Source: Streptomyces sp. CB02400
GTDB taxonomy: Bacteria > Actinomycetota > Actinomycetes > Streptomycetales > Streptomycetaceae
Reading direction: 5' to 3'
DNA length: 64,000 nucleotides
Assembly: GCF_001905725.1 (NCBI RefSeq)
Contig: NZ_LIWB01000020.1
Location: 62,001-126,000 of the forward strand
The notes beneath the pieces were generated by a model. The model was not told the origin of the DNA. It did not search any database and worked only from the letters and a program-made list of their open reading frames with translations. Positions 48,639 to 58,551 of this stretch are shown piece by piece; the first letter of the stretch is position 1, and each line of letters opens with the position of its first letter. Made by a program: the position numbers and the translations under genes.

Positions 48639-49397
48639 CTGGACGCCGCCCACCACCGTCGCCGCGATCACCAGCCGTTCGAAGAGCCGCTGGTTGATCC
48701 TGTTCACCGCCCACTTGCCGAGGAACGCGCCGGGCACCACGAACAGCACGAGCGCCGCGTCGAGGAGGAGCGAGTCGGCGTCGATCAGGCCGAGACCGGC
48801 GCTGAAGGGCAGCTTGGAGGTGTTGACGATCAGGAAGAAGAACGCCGAGGTGCCCAGGAAGCCGAGCTTCCGGAAGCCCGCGGAGAGCAGGTACATCGAC
48901 ATCACCGGGCCGCCCGCGTTGGCGACCATGGTGGTGAAGCCGCCGAGGACGCCGTAGGAGCGGGCCTTGGCGCGGCCGGCCCGGGTGGTGACCCCGTCGG
49001 GCTCCTTCTCCGCGTCGGCCGTCCGCCGCCGCCACACCGTCACCCCGGCCATCAGCAGCAGGATCGCCCCGATGGAGATCCGTACGATCCCGTCGTCCGC
49101 CCACACCAGGAACAGGGTCCCGGCGACGACGCCCGCCGCGACCGCCGGGAACAGCCGCCACAGCGTGGGCCAGTGCGCGTGCCGGCGGTAGGTGAGGACG
49201 GCGAGCACGTCCCCGGCGATCAGGATGGGCAGCAGGACGCCGGTGGAGGCCTTGGCGGGCAGCATGGCGGCGAAGATGGCGAGGCTGACCGTGTTGGCCC
49301 CGCTGACGGCGGTCTTGGAGAAACCGACGAGCAGGGCCGCGAAGGCGAGCGCGGCGAATTGCCAGCCGTTGAGGTGCCAGAGCGTCATCATGTTCAT
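48624..49397 (-). CDS. TauE/SafE-family permease
   Basis: This 257-residue protein has seven or eight hydrophobic segments and the family's repeated motifs: 'LLVGFSKTAVSGANTVSLAI' in the first half and 'GVLGGFTTMVANAGGPVMSMY' in the second. TauE/SafE proteins export sulfite, sulfoacetate or other organic anions. The substrate cannot be read from the sequence. A start at 49391 is equally possible. It overlaps the convergent lipid kinase gene. Confidence 0.92.
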   Translation of the reverse strand: MNMMTLWHLNGWQFAALAFAALLVGFSKTAVSGANTVSLAIFAAMLPAKASTGVLLPILIAGDVLAVLTYRRHAHWPTLWRLFPAVAAGVVAGTLFLVWADDGIVRISIGAILLLMAGVTVWRRRTADAEKEPDGVTTRAGRAKARSYGVLGGFTTMVANAGGPVMSMYLLSAGFRKLGFLGTSAFFFLIVNTSKLPFSAGLGLIDADSLLLDAALVLFVVPGAFLGKWAVNRINQRLFERLVIAATVVGGVQLLVP

Positions 49398-49472
49398 TGC
49401 GAGAACAGATGCTATGCGCAGGCAGTCGACGCCGGTGAGGACCGTCTCACCCGATGGCGCCCGGGGCGCTGG

Positions 49473-50660
<1,188 letters not shown>

Positions 50661-50715
50661 GAGGGGACTCCTGACCGATGCCGATGGCTGTGCTGTGGGG
50701 TCGGCGACTACTCTT

Positions 50716-50732
50716 AATTAGCACCGCTAGTT
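50716..50732. promoter_or_regulatory. Palindrome in the thiolase promoter
   Basis: aattagc-acc-gctagtt is an inverted repeat with one mismatch, 56 bp before the thiolase start, in a locally AT-rich stretch (50711-50742). TetR-type regulators of acyl-CoA genes use sites of this form; the binding protein is not known. Confidence 0.45.
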
Positions 50733-50824
50733 TTTGACTATAGACCGCCGGGCGGCTCCCTGGGAAGCTCCCCACCGGCCATGGGCCGGGTTTGCGACCG
50801 AGGGCCAGGGGCACCCGCGCGTTC

Positions 50825-51085
50825 ATGGAGTGGTTGCGGAGCGCGGCCTGTGCGGGAGAGGACCCGGAGCTGTTCTTCCCCGTCGGATCGACGGGGCCGG
50901 CGTTGCGGGACCTCGCCGCCCCCAAGCGCGTCTGCGCGCGGTGCCGGGTGACCCCGCAGAGTCTCGGCTTCGCGCTCGACAGCGGTCCGACCTCGGGCGT
51001 CCGGGGCGGCACCGGTGAGGACGAGCGCGCGGCGCTGCTCCGTCGGACCACGGACGATTCGAGAAGGAGGAACAGCACCCCATGA
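50825..51085 (+). CDS. WhiB-like protein lacking one iron-sulfur Cys
   Basis: This 86-residue protein has the WhiB layout: 'WLRSAACAGEDPELFFPVG' with Cys9, then 'KRVCARCRVTPQSLGFAL' with Cys37 and Cys40, and a turn 'SGVRGGTGEDER'. WhiB proteins bind a [4Fe-4S] cluster with four Cys; the fourth should be at position 46 but is Ser (agt, one base from tgt). The conserved Trp of the G-V-W-G-G turn is Arg. It may be a decayed or altered redox sensor. The stop overlaps the Dps gene start (ATGA), an unusual pairing. The ATG at 50825 is used; one at 50792 is also in frame. Confidence 0.82.
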   Translation: MEWLRSAACAGEDPELFFPVGSTGPALRDLAAPKRVCARCRVTPQSLGFALDSGPTSGVRGGTGEDERAALLRRTTDDSRRRNSTP

Positions 51086-51564
51086 CCGTTGTGAGGAGCA
51101 CCCTGCCCGACGAGGCCCGCCGGGTTTCCTGCGAGGCCCTCCAGGACACCCTGGTGGACCTGCTCGGGCTGTCGCTGATCGGGAAGCAGGCGCACTGGAA
51201 CGTCGTGGGCCCGCGGTTCCGTTCGGTCCACCTCCAGCTGGACGAGGTGGTCTCCGCCGCGCGCACCCACGCCGACACGGTGGCGGAACGGGCCGCGGCG
51301 CTCGGCGTGCCGCCGGACGGCCGCCCGGAGACCATCGCCAAGGTCTTCTCGCTGCCGGCCCCGAACGAGGGCTGGCTGCGCGACTCCCGGGCCGTGGAGG
51401 TGATGACGGAGGCGCTCGGCGCGGCCGTCACGCGCCTGCGCGAGCGCATCGACGCCACCGAGAAGGCGGACCTGGTCACCCAGGACCTGCTGATCTCGAT
51501 CACCGCGGAACTGGAGAAGCAGCGCTGGATGTTCGAGGCGGAGAACTTCCCCGGCGAGTCCTGA
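51082..51564 (+). CDS. dps: Dps-family DNA-protection ferritin
   Basis: This 160-residue four-helix protein has the Dps ferroxidase site: 'SLIGKQAHWNVVGPRFRSVH' and 'HLQLDEVVSAARTHADTVAE', with the His and Asp ligands of the inter-subunit iron centre, and 'AAALGVPPDGRPETIA' after helix 2. Dps oxidises iron with peroxide and protects DNA in stress. It overlaps the WhiB-like gene by 4 bp, so they are translated together. DUF3140 follows after 40 bp. Confidence 0.93.
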   Translation: MTVVRSTLPDEARRVSCEALQDTLVDLLGLSLIGKQAHWNVVGPRFRSVHLQLDEVVSAARTHADTVAERAAALGVPPDGRPETIAKVFSLPAPNEGWLRDSRAVEVMTEALGAAVTRLRERIDATEKADLVTQDLLISITAELEKQRWMFEAENFPGES

Positions 51565-51604
51565 CCGTCACGGCACCGAAGCACACGCACGTAAGGGGCA
51601 CATC

Positions 51605-51937
51605 ATGAGCGACGCCCTCGAGATGGACGCGCTGTGGGACGACTTCCACCGCGTGGTGAACATGACCTCGGCGGAACTGGCGGCCTGGCTGCGGGTGAGT
51701 GACGCCGACGAGACGACCGAGCCGCTGCCGGACCGGGCGGGCAGCGAGACGGGACAGCACGTCCTCGCCATCCTGCAGAAACGCCGCACCGACCTCACCG
51801 AGGACGATCTGCGGGTGATGGAGGAGGTCGTGGACACCGTCACGGCGCAGACGGACCTGGAGAACGAGCCCGTGGCCGAGGACACCCCTCGCCGGCACCG
51901 TCTGATGACGCTCGGCCACGACCCGCTCAAGCCGTAG
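51605..51937 (+). CDS. DUF3140 domain protein
   Basis: This 110-residue protein resembles DUF3140: 'ALWDDFHRVVNMTSAELAAW' followed by an acidic stretch, and 'QHVLAILQKRRTDLTEDDLR' with 'VMEEVVDTV' in the second half. The family is small, acidic and without a known function; it is often annotated with DNA-binding or stress proteins. It follows dps by 40 bp and the HhH-GPD gene starts 5 bp later, so an operon is likely. GGGGCAC is the nearest upstream purine-rich stretch. Confidence 0.85.
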   Translation: MSDALEMDALWDDFHRVVNMTSAELAAWLRVSDADETTEPLPDRAGSETGQHVLAILQKRRTDLTEDDLRVMEEVVDTVTAQTDLENEPVAEDTPRRHRLMTLGHDPLKP

Positions 51938-51942
51938 CCGCC

Positions 51943-52599
51943 GTGGCCGGCCGGGACGAGCGGGTGGTCCGTGCCCTCGTCGACGCGCACGGCCGGACGT
52001 ACGCGGAGGAGGCCGGCATCGGGCTGAAGGACACCCCGCAGCCGCTGTACCGACTGCTGGTGCTGGCCCATCTGCTCAGCGCCCGCATCAAGGGTTCGAT
52101 CGCCGTGGCCTCCGCCCGTGCCCTGTACGAGGCGGGGCTGCGCGATCCCCGCCGCATGGCTCAGGCCGGCTGGCAGGAACGGGTGGACGCGCTCGGCCGG
52201 GGCGGCTACCGGCGCTACGACGAGCGCACCGCGACCCAGCTGGGCGACGGGGCCGAGCTGCTGACCGAGCGCTGGGGCGGTGACCTGCGCGGGCTCCGCG
52301 AGGAGGCGGACGGCGATGTCGGCGAACTGCGCCGTCTGCTGCGGGAGTTCCCCGGTGTGGGTCCGGCGGGCGCCGACATCTTCCTGCGCGAGGTCCAGCG
52401 GGTCTGGCCGGAGGCGGCACCGCTGCTGGACGCCAAGGCCCTCGAAGGCGCACGGCGGTTGGGGCTGCCGCAGGACCCGGACCGGCTCCTCGCCCTCGCC
52501 GGACGCACCGAACCGGCCGTCCTGGCGGCGGCGTTGGTCCGCGCGGCGATCGACGGGCACGTGGCCGAGGACTCGTTGCGCCGGGCCGATGCCCCGTGA
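51943..52599 (+). CDS. HhH-GPD (endonuclease III-like) protein
   Basis: This 218-residue protein has the helix-hairpin-helix fold of endonuclease III: 'LLVLAHLLSARIKGSIAVAS', 'LRREFPGVGPAGADIF' type hairpin near residue 140 and 'PLLDAKALEGARRLG', where the Asp matches the catalytic position. The Lys that does beta-elimination in endonuclease III (VGRKTA) is absent, and no Cys cluster is present, so it is at most a monofunctional glycosylase. The start is a GTG at 51943, five bases after the DUF3140 stop. Confidence 0.82.
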   Translation: MAGRDERVVRALVDAHGRTYAEEAGIGLKDTPQPLYRLLVLAHLLSARIKGSIAVASARALYEAGLRDPRRMAQAGWQERVDALGRGGYRRYDERTATQLGDGAELLTERWGGDLRGLREEADGDVGELRRLLREFPGVGPAGADIFLREVQRVWPEAAPLLDAKALEGARRLGLPQDPDRLLALAGRTEPAVLAAALVRAAIDGHVAEDSLRRADAP

Positions 52600-52715
52600 C
52601 CCTCCGTCAACAGGGCTTTTCCACTCCCTCATTCACGGGACAACGTGATCACCACGCGGCACAATGGCCGCGGCGGTCCGATCGCGGCCGTACGGGCGAG
52701 GGAGAGGGAGAGACC

Positions 52716-53528
52716 GTGAGTGAGAGCCACACCCCGCCGAGCGGCTCGGCGAGGCTGAACACCGGTGTGGCGCACAACGCGCGCGTGTGGAACTACTGGA
52801 TCGGCGGCAAGGACAACTACGAGGTCGACCAGCGGGTCGGCGACCACGTCGCCTCGATCAACCCGGTGGTCCGGGACGTCGCCCGCGCGGACCGGGACTT
52901 CCTGGGCCGGGCGGTGACGTATCTGACCCGCGAGCGCGGTGTGCGGCAGTTCCTCGACATCGGCACCGGCCTGCCGACGGCGGACAACACCCATGAGATC
53001 GCGCAGCGGATCGCGCCGGACTCGCGGATCGTCTACGTCGACAACGACCCGATCGTGCTCGTCCACGCCCGCACCCTGCTGACCGGCACGCGCGAGGGCG
53101 CCACCGACTACATAGACGCCGATGTGCACGACCCGGACGCCATACTGGAACGCGCCGCCAAGACCCTGGACCTCACGCGGCCCGTCGCGGTGATGATGCT
53201 GGGGATCCTCAACTTCGTGCTCGACACCGAGAAGGCCCGGGAGATCGCCCGTCGGGTCATGGCGGCGGTGCCCTCCGGCAGCTTCCTGGTCCTCACCCAC
53301 CCCACGTTCGACCCCGAGGTCGGCGGCGAACTGCAGGTCCCGGCCATGGAGTTCTGGAACGCGAACGCCACTCCCCCGATCACCGCCCGGAGCGCCGCGG
53401 ACATCACCGCGTTCTTCGAGGGGCTGGAACTGGTGGAGCCCGGTCTGGTGTCCTGCTCGCAGTGGCACGCCGCCTCCGACTCCGCCGTCGCGGTGCCGCA
53501 GTACGGCGCGGTGGCCGTGAAGCCCTGA
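52716..53528 (+). CDS. SAV2177-family SAM-dependent methyltransferase
   Basis: This 270-residue protein is a DUF574/SAV2177-type methyltransferase, common in Streptomyces. 'NTGVAHNARVWNYWIGGKDN' at the N-terminus, 'VRQFLDIGTGLPTADNTHE' (SAM motif I), 'SRIVYVDNDPIVLVHARTLL' (motif II) and 'VAVMMLGILNFVLDTEKA' are characteristic. The substrate is unknown. The GTG at 52716 follows GGAGAGGGAG; an upstream start at 52596 would reach into the preceding gene. Confidence 0.93.
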   Translation: MSESHTPPSGSARLNTGVAHNARVWNYWIGGKDNYEVDQRVGDHVASINPVVRDVARADRDFLGRAVTYLTRERGVRQFLDIGTGLPTADNTHEIAQRIAPDSRIVYVDNDPIVLVHARTLLTGTREGATDYIDADVHDPDAILERAAKTLDLTRPVAVMMLGILNFVLDTEKAREIARRVMAAVPSGSFLVLTHPTFDPEVGGELQVPAMEFWNANATPPITARSAADITAFFEGLELVEPGLVSCSQWHAASDSAVAVPQYGAVAVKP

Positions 53529-53550
53529 CCGCTGAAAGTATGATCAAGCA

Positions 53551-54087
53551 ATGTCTGACATGACCGAAACCACGCCGGGCTGGCTGTCCTCCGACGACCT
53601 GGAGATGGCACGCGCCCAGATGCCGATCCTGTACGTCGAGGCCGTGCCCGTGCGCGTCGACGACAGCGGTGAAGTCACCAGCGTCGGTCTGCTGCTGCGC
53701 ATCGGGCCCGACGGAACGGTCAGCCGGACTCTGGTCTCCGGCAGGGTGTTGCACCACGAACGGGTCCGGGACGCCCTGCTGCGCCACCTGGAGAAGGACC
53801 TCGGCCCGGTGGCGCTGCCCCGCGTCCCGGCGTCGCTCCAGCCGTTCACGGTCGCGGAGTACTTCCCCACGCAGGGCATCACCCCCTTCCACGATCCCCG
53901 TCAGCACGCGGTGTCGCTGGCGTACATCGTGCCGGTGACGGGTGACTGCCGGCCCCGGCAGGACGCCCTCGACCTGGTGTGGTTCAGCCCGCAGGAGGCC
54001 GTGTCGCTGGCGGTGCAGAGCGAGATGCCGGGCGGTCACGGGGTGCTGCTGAAGCAGGCACTGGCCCACGCGGGCTGCGTGATCTGA
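53551..54087 (+). CDS. Nudix-like family protein (DUF4916 type)
   Basis: This 178-residue protein resembles the Nudix-fold DUF4916 proteins of actinobacteria: 'GWLSSDDLEMARAQMPILYV', 'VEAVPVRVDDSGEVTSVGLL', 'LQPFTVAEYFPTQGIT' and 'LDLVWFSPQEAVSLAVQSE'. The Nudix box position reads G-x5-E-x7-R-H-L-E-K-D-L-G; the usual R-E-U-x-E-E-x-G is partly lost, so ordinary Nudix hydrolysis is doubtful. It is separated from the methyltransferase by 22 bp and converges with the ABC ATPase gene. Confidence 0.82.
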   Translation: MSDMTETTPGWLSSDDLEMARAQMPILYVEAVPVRVDDSGEVTSVGLLLRIGPDGTVSRTLVSGRVLHHERVRDALLRHLEKDLGPVALPRVPASLQPFTVAEYFPTQGITPFHDPRQHAVSLAYIVPVTGDCRPRQDALDLVWFSPQEAVSLAVQSEMPGGHGVLLKQALAHAGCVI

Positions 54088-54100
54088 CGCGGCGGGGGCG

Positions 54101-55279
54101 CTAGTTTCCCGCGTGGGTGAGGTTGGTGCCGGTCGACGGGTCGAAGACATGGGCCTTGCCCATGTCGACCCGGAGTTCGACGGGGGCGCCCTCGCGGGCC
54201 CGGGTGGCGGCGTTCAGCCGGGCCACGATCTGCTGGGCTCCCCGGGCCCCGGTGTCGCGCGCGCCCGAGTCCGTGGCGAGTTCCTCCAGTTCGGCGGTGG
54301 TCACCGGACCGCCCTCCGCGCTGAAGTAGACGTACGCGTCGGAGCCCAGCGACTCCAGCACGTCCACGGTGGCGGTGACGACGGGGCCGCCCGTCTCACG
54401 CGCCAGGCTCGCGTCCTCGAAGGCCTCGGGGCGCAGCCCGACGATCACCTCGCGCGGCGCGTCCCGCCGTTCCAGCACCCGGCGCATGCGGTCGTCGAGC
54501 GGCAGGTCGCCCAGCGGGGTGCGCAGGAGGCCGCCGGACAGGGAGGCGCCCACGAAGTTCATCGCCGGGGAGCCGATGAAGCCCGCGACGAACAGGTTGC
54601 GCGGCATGTCGTAGAGCCGGGCGGGGGTGCCGACCTGCTGGACCAGGCCCTGCCGCATCACCACGACCCGGTCGCCGAGCGTCATCGCCTCGGTCTGGTC
54701 GTGGGTGACGTACACGGTGGTGGTGCCCAGGCGGCGCTGCAGCCGGGAGATCTGGGTGCGCATCTGCACCCGGAGCTTGGCGTCCAGGTTGGACAGCGGC
54801 TCGTCCATGAGGAACGCCTTGGGATCACGGACGATCGCCCGCCCCATCGCCACCCGCTGGCGCTGTCCGCCCGAGAGGTTGGCGGGCTTGCGGTCCAGGA
54901 ACTCGCCCAGGTCGAGCACCCGGGCGGCCTCCTCGACCTTGCTGTCGATGACGGCCTTGTCCACCTTGGCCAGCCGCAGCGGGAAGCCCATGTTCTCCCG
55001 CACGCTCATGTGCGGGTACAGGGCGTAGCTCTGGAACACCATGGCGACGTCGCGCTCCTTGGGGGCGAGGTCGTTGACGACCCGGCCGCCGATGCGCAGG
55101 GTGCCCTCGGTGATGTCCTCGAGCCCGGCGATCATGTTCAGGGTGGTCGACTTGCCGCAGCCGGACGGGCCGACCAGGATCACGAACTCGCCGTCGGCGA
55201 TGTCGAGGTCCACCTCCCGCACGGCGAGGGAGCCGTCGGGATAGCGCTTGGTGACTCCCTCTAGGACGATCTCGGCCAT
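54101..55279 (-). CDS. Sugar ABC transporter ATP-binding protein, UgpC/MalK type
   Basis: This 392-residue ATPase has Walker A 'ILVGPSGCGKSTTLNMIAG', Q-loop 'MVFQSYALYPHMSVREN', signature 'ANLSGGQRQRVAMGRAIV', Walker B 'AFLMDEPLSNLDAKLR' and 'VYVTHDQTEAMTLGDRVVV'. The C-terminal 130 residues are an OB-fold regulatory domain as in MalK/MsiK. Streptomyces often share one MsiK ATPase among sugar importers, but this copy sits at the end of a complete operon, so it may be dedicated to it. It should energise the two permeases encoded upstream. Confidence 0.93.
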   Translation of the reverse strand: MAEIVLEGVTKRYPDGSLAVREVDLDIADGEFVILVGPSGCGKSTTLNMIAGLEDITEGTLRIGGRVVNDLAPKERDVAMVFQSYALYPHMSVRENMGFPLRLAKVDKAVIDSKVEEAARVLDLGEFLDRKPANLSGGQRQRVAMGRAIVRDPKAFLMDEPLSNLDAKLRVQMRTQISRLQRRLGTTTVYVTHDQTEAMTLGDRVVVMRQGLVQQVGTPARLYDMPRNLFVAGFIGSPAMNFVGASLSGGLLRTPLGDLPLDDRMRRVLERRDAPREVIVGLRPEAFEDASLARETGGPVVTATVDVLESLGSDAYVYFSAEGGPVTTAELEELATDSGARDTGARGAQQIVARLNAATRAREGAPVELRVDMGKAHVFDPSTGTNLTHAGN

Positions 55280-55304
55280 GGGCGGCGCCTCCTTGCCTTC
55301 ACGC

Positions 55305-56138
55305 TCATCCCTTGACCGCCCCGGAGGTCAGTCCGGCGACGATCCGCCGCTGGAAGAGCAGGACGAAGATGATGATCGGAACGGTGATCACCACGGCGGC
55401 GGCGGCGATCGACCCGGTGGGCTGCTGGAACTGCGAGCTGCCGGTGAAGAACGCGATCGCGGCGGGGACCGTGCGCGCGGACTCGGTGGAGGTCAGCGAG
55501 ATCGCGAACAGGAAGTCGTTCCAGCAGAAGATGAAGACGAGGATGGCGGTGGTGAACACGCCGGGCGCGGCGAGCGGCACGATGACCAGCCGGAAGGCCT
55601 GCGCGGGCGTGGCCCCGTCCACCTTGGCGGCCTTCTCCAGGTCCCAGGGGATCTCCCGGAAGAACGCCGACAGGGTGTAGATCGCCAGCGGCAGCGAGAA
55701 GGTCATGTACGGGATGATCAGCCCGGGCCAGGTGTCGAAGATCCCGATGATCCGCTCGATGTTGAACAGCGGGGAGACCAGGGAGATCGGCGGGAACATG
55801 GCGATGAGCAGCGACATGCCGATGAGGAGCTGCTTGCCGGGGAACCGCAGCCGGGCCACCGCGTAGGCGGCCATGGTGCCGAGGATCACCGCGATCACGG
55901 TGGCGATCAGGGCGATGCCGATCGAGTTGATCAGCGCCCGGGTGAACTCGGAGGTCGCGAAGATGCCCCGGTAGTTCTCGAAGGTCCAGTCCCGCGGGAT
56001 GTAGTTGCCGTCGGTGAGGGTGCCGGGGTCCTTGAACGACAGCGCGGCGATCCACCACACCGGGAACAGGGCGTACAGCACCACCACGACGTTGACGAAG
56101 CCCCACCGGGTGGCGTGCGAGGTGCCCGCGGCGGCCAT
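55305..56138 (-). CDS. Sugar ABC transporter permease (MalG-like)
   Basis: This 277-residue protein has six hydrophobic segments and the MalG-type contact motif 'EKAAKVDGATPAQAFRLVIVP' in outline (E-A-A-x-x-D-G-A). 'RALINSIGIALIATVIAVIL' begins the core. It is the second permease of the importer and starts at 56138, overlapping the first permease's stop by one base. The ATPase gene follows 25 bp later. Confidence 0.92.
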   Translation of the reverse strand: MAAAGTSHATRWGFVNVVVVLYALFPVWWIAALSFKDPGTLTDGNYIPRDWTFENYRGIFATSEFTRALINSIGIALIATVIAVILGTMAAYAVARLRFPGKQLLIGMSLLIAMFPPISLVSPLFNIERIIGIFDTWPGLIIPYMTFSLPLAIYTLSAFFREIPWDLEKAAKVDGATPAQAFRLVIVPLAAPGVFTTAILVFIFCWNDFLFAISLTSTESARTVPAAIAFFTGSSQFQQPTGSIAAAAVVITVPIIIFVLLFQRRIVAGLTSGAVKG

Positions 56139-57067
56139 CAGCGCTTCACCTCCGCGCCCGGTGCGGCGGCGCCGAACAGCTTGACGAAGGTGAAGGCGAT
56201 GATCCCGACGCAGAGGAAGATCAGGACCGAGATCGCCGACCCGATGCCCAGGTTCAGCGCGGTGAACAGGTTGTCGTAGCCGAGGATGGACAGGGAGCCG
56301 GTGCCGTGGGCGCCCGAGGTCAGGACGTAGATGTTGTCGAAGATCCGGAAGGCGTCCAGGGTGCGGAAGAGCAGGGCGACCAGGATGGCGGGTTTCATCA
56401 GCGGCAGCATGACCTTGGTGAACCGCTGCCAGGGGGTGGCGCCGTCGACCATGGCCGCCTTGAGGGTCTCCTCGGGGACGAGGGCGAGGCCGGCCAGCAG
56501 GAGCAGCGCCATGAACGGGGTGGTCTTCCACACCTCGGCGAGGACGATCAGCCACAGCGCGGGCCACTGCTCGGTGAGCGGGGCGTCGCCGCTGGGCAGC
56601 AGCTCGGCGAGGTAGCCGAGTTCGGGGGTCCAGGCGTACTGCCAGGAGAAGGCGGCGACGACGGTGACGATGCCGTACGGGACGAGGACCGCGGTGCGCA
56701 CCGTGCCGCGCGCGAAGAGCGTGCGGTGCATCACCAGGGCGAGGCCCATGCCGAGGACGAGCTCGATGGCCACGGACACGGCGGTCAGGAACACCGTGAC
56801 CCAGAAGGCGTCCCACCAGAACGGTGAGGACAGCACCGCGCCGTAGTTGCTCAGGCCCACGAACTCGGCCCGTGCCGGGAAGCGCAGGTCGTAGCGCTGG
56901 AGGGACAGGTAGACCGCGTAGCCGATGGGGTAGGCGGTCACGGCGACCATGACGAGGACGGCCGGTGCGCACAGCAGCCAGCCCAGTCGGCGCTCCTGCC
57001 TGGCGCCGGCGGAGAGGGGCTTCCCGCCCTTCGCCTCGTCCTTCGTCGGCTCTGCCATGGTGCTCAC
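56138..57067 (-). CDS. Sugar ABC transporter permease (MalF-like)
   Basis: This 309-residue protein has six hydrophobic segments. 'WLLCAPAVLVMVAVTAYPIG' is the first, and 'LKAAMVDGATPWQRFTKVM' is the contact loop with the ATPase. The GTG at 57067 overlaps the binding-protein stop by 4 bp; an ATG four codons later at 57058 is an alternative. It forms the channel with the MalG-like permease. Confidence 0.92.
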   Translation of the reverse strand: MSTMAEPTKDEAKGGKPLSAGARQERRLGWLLCAPAVLVMVAVTAYPIGYAVYLSLQRYDLRFPARAEFVGLSNYGAVLSSPFWWDAFWVTVFLTAVSVAIELVLGMGLALVMHRTLFARGTVRTAVLVPYGIVTVVAAFSWQYAWTPELGYLAELLPSGDAPLTEQWPALWLIVLAEVWKTTPFMALLLLAGLALVPEETLKAAMVDGATPWQRFTKVMLPLMKPAILVALLFRTLDAFRIFDNIYVLTSGAHGTGSLSILGYDNLFTALNLGIGSAISVLIFLCVGIIAFTFVKLFGAAAPGAEVKR

Positions 57068-58356
57068 GGGATCACGCCCTCGGATCGCAGGGCCTGGTCG
57101 ATCTGTTCCCTGATGGTGTCGACCGCGCTCTCGGGCTCGATCCGGGACGGCGGGGACAGGGCGTGGGAGACGGCGATCGACACGTTCTGGTAGGCGGGGG
57201 TGAGCGGCCGTACGCTCGCCCTCTCCAGGGAGGACAGGACCTCCTTGGAGAAGGGGTACTGCTTCATGAAGGCGGGGTCGTCGTAGAGGGCGCGCAGGGT
57301 GGGCGGGAGTCCGCCCTCGAGCGCGGCGGTGAGCTGGTTCTCCCGGTCGCGCAGGCACAGGGCCGCCTCGAAGGCCAGGCCGGGGTGGCGGGAGTAGGCG
57401 CTGACGGCGAGGTCGATGCCGCCGACGGTGGGGCGGGAGGGGCGGTCGGCGTCGACGCGGGGGTAGGGCGCCCAGCGGAACTCCTTGAACAACCGCGGGT
57501 TGTTGCTTCTCATCGACGGATAGACGAACGGGTAGTTGAGTTCGAAGGCCGCGACGCCGGACTCCATGGCCAGGCGGTTCTGGTCCTCCATCTGGTTGGG
57601 CAGGGAGGGGTCGGCGGCCGGGGAGTCGGCGAGGTCGCGCATGATCGAGGCGGCCCGTACGGCGGGCGGTCCGAGGGAGGGCTCGGTGGCACTCGGGTTG
57701 AGGATGGCGCCGCCCGCGCTGTTGACCAGGGAGTTGAACCAGACGGTGAGGCCCTCGTACTGGGCGCCCTGGATCTCCACGTAGTGCGGTTCGCCCCGCC
57801 GGGCGAGCTCGCGGGACATGTTCAGCATCTCGGACCAGGTCTTCGGCGGGGTGGGCACCAGGTCCTCGCGGTACCACAGGAGCTGGATGTTGGTGTTGTA
57901 CGGGACGGCGTACAGCTTGCCCTTCCAGGTGGCGGTCTGCAGGGGGACGCGGAGCGTGCCCTCGGTGGCCCGGCGTTTCGTCTCGCCGGTCCACTCCCGG
58001 ATCCAGCGGGCCTCGGCGAACTCGGCGGCCCAGGTGACGTCGAGGCCCAGGATGTCGAGGGAGTCGTCCTCGGCGGCGAGCCTGCGCACCAGCTGCTGGC
58101 GCTGGCCGTCGGCGGCGCGGGGCAGTTTGTGATAGCTGATGCGGTAACGGCCGCCGGACGCCCGGCTGCAGCGGTCGGCGGCCTGCTGCAGGGCGCCGGA
58201 GTCGTCGGGGAAGTTGTACCAGTCGAGGGTGGGCCGGGAGGTGTCCTCGTCACCGCCGCAGGCGGCGAGCGCCGATGCCAGCAGGGTCAGCGCGACCAGC
58301 GCCCGCGTCCGTCGCGGCCTTCCGGCACGTCCGCGCCTCGCGTGCACGCGCTCCAC
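57064..58356 (-). CDS. Extracellular sugar-binding lipoprotein of ABC importer
   Basis: This 430-residue protein has an Arg-rich signal peptide with lipobox 'LASALAACG' (Cys near 33), then a type-2 solute-binding fold: 'PTLDWYNFPDDSGALQQAAD', 'LAAEDDSLDILGLDVTWAAE' and 'KLYAVPYNTNIQLLWYRED'. The length and these motifs resemble trehalose/maltose-type binding proteins (LpqY/ThuE group), but the ligand is not certain. It is the first gene of the operon (binding protein, MalF-like, MalG-like, ATPase). The start is a GTG at 58356 and a promoter lies at 58416-58444. Confidence 0.9.
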   Translation of the reverse strand: MERVHARRGRAGRPRRTRALVALTLLASALAACGGDEDTSRPTLDWYNFPDDSGALQQAADRCSRASGGRYRISYHKLPRAADGQRQQLVRRLAAEDDSLDILGLDVTWAAEFAEARWIREWTGETKRRATEGTLRVPLQTATWKGKLYAVPYNTNIQLLWYREDLVPTPPKTWSEMLNMSRELARRGEPHYVEIQGAQYEGLTVWFNSLVNSAGGAILNPSATEPSLGPPAVRAASIMRDLADSPAADPSLPNQMEDQNRLAMESGVAAFELNYPFVYPSMRSNNPRLFKEFRWAPYPRVDADRPSRPTVGGIDLAVSAYSRHPGLAFEAALCLRDRENQLTAALEGGLPPTLRALYDDPAFMKQYPFSKEVLSSLERASVRPLTPAYQNVSIAVSHALSPPSRIEPESAVDTIREQIDQALRSEGVIP

Positions 58357-58415
58357 ACCTCGCTTCCGGGATCGCGGCGCGGGTGTCCGACCCCGCGGCG
58401 GCGCCTACCCGGCGA

Positions 58416-58444
58416 ACGTTAAACAGGACATAGGGCGACATCAA
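58416..58444 (-). promoter_or_regulatory. Promoter of the second sugar importer
   Basis: On the minus strand TTGATG (58439-58444) and TAACGT (58416-58421) are 17 bp apart, in an AT-richer stretch about 60 bp before the start codon. Confidence 0.55.
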
Positions 58445-58551
58445 GGACATTCGTCAATGACTCACCCATGGCGCTCGATGGGCGGGGGCCGGTTCGGTCC
58501 GGGCGCGACCGCCGGGGCCGAGCTCGGCCGTTGTGCGGAGGAACGGCGAAA

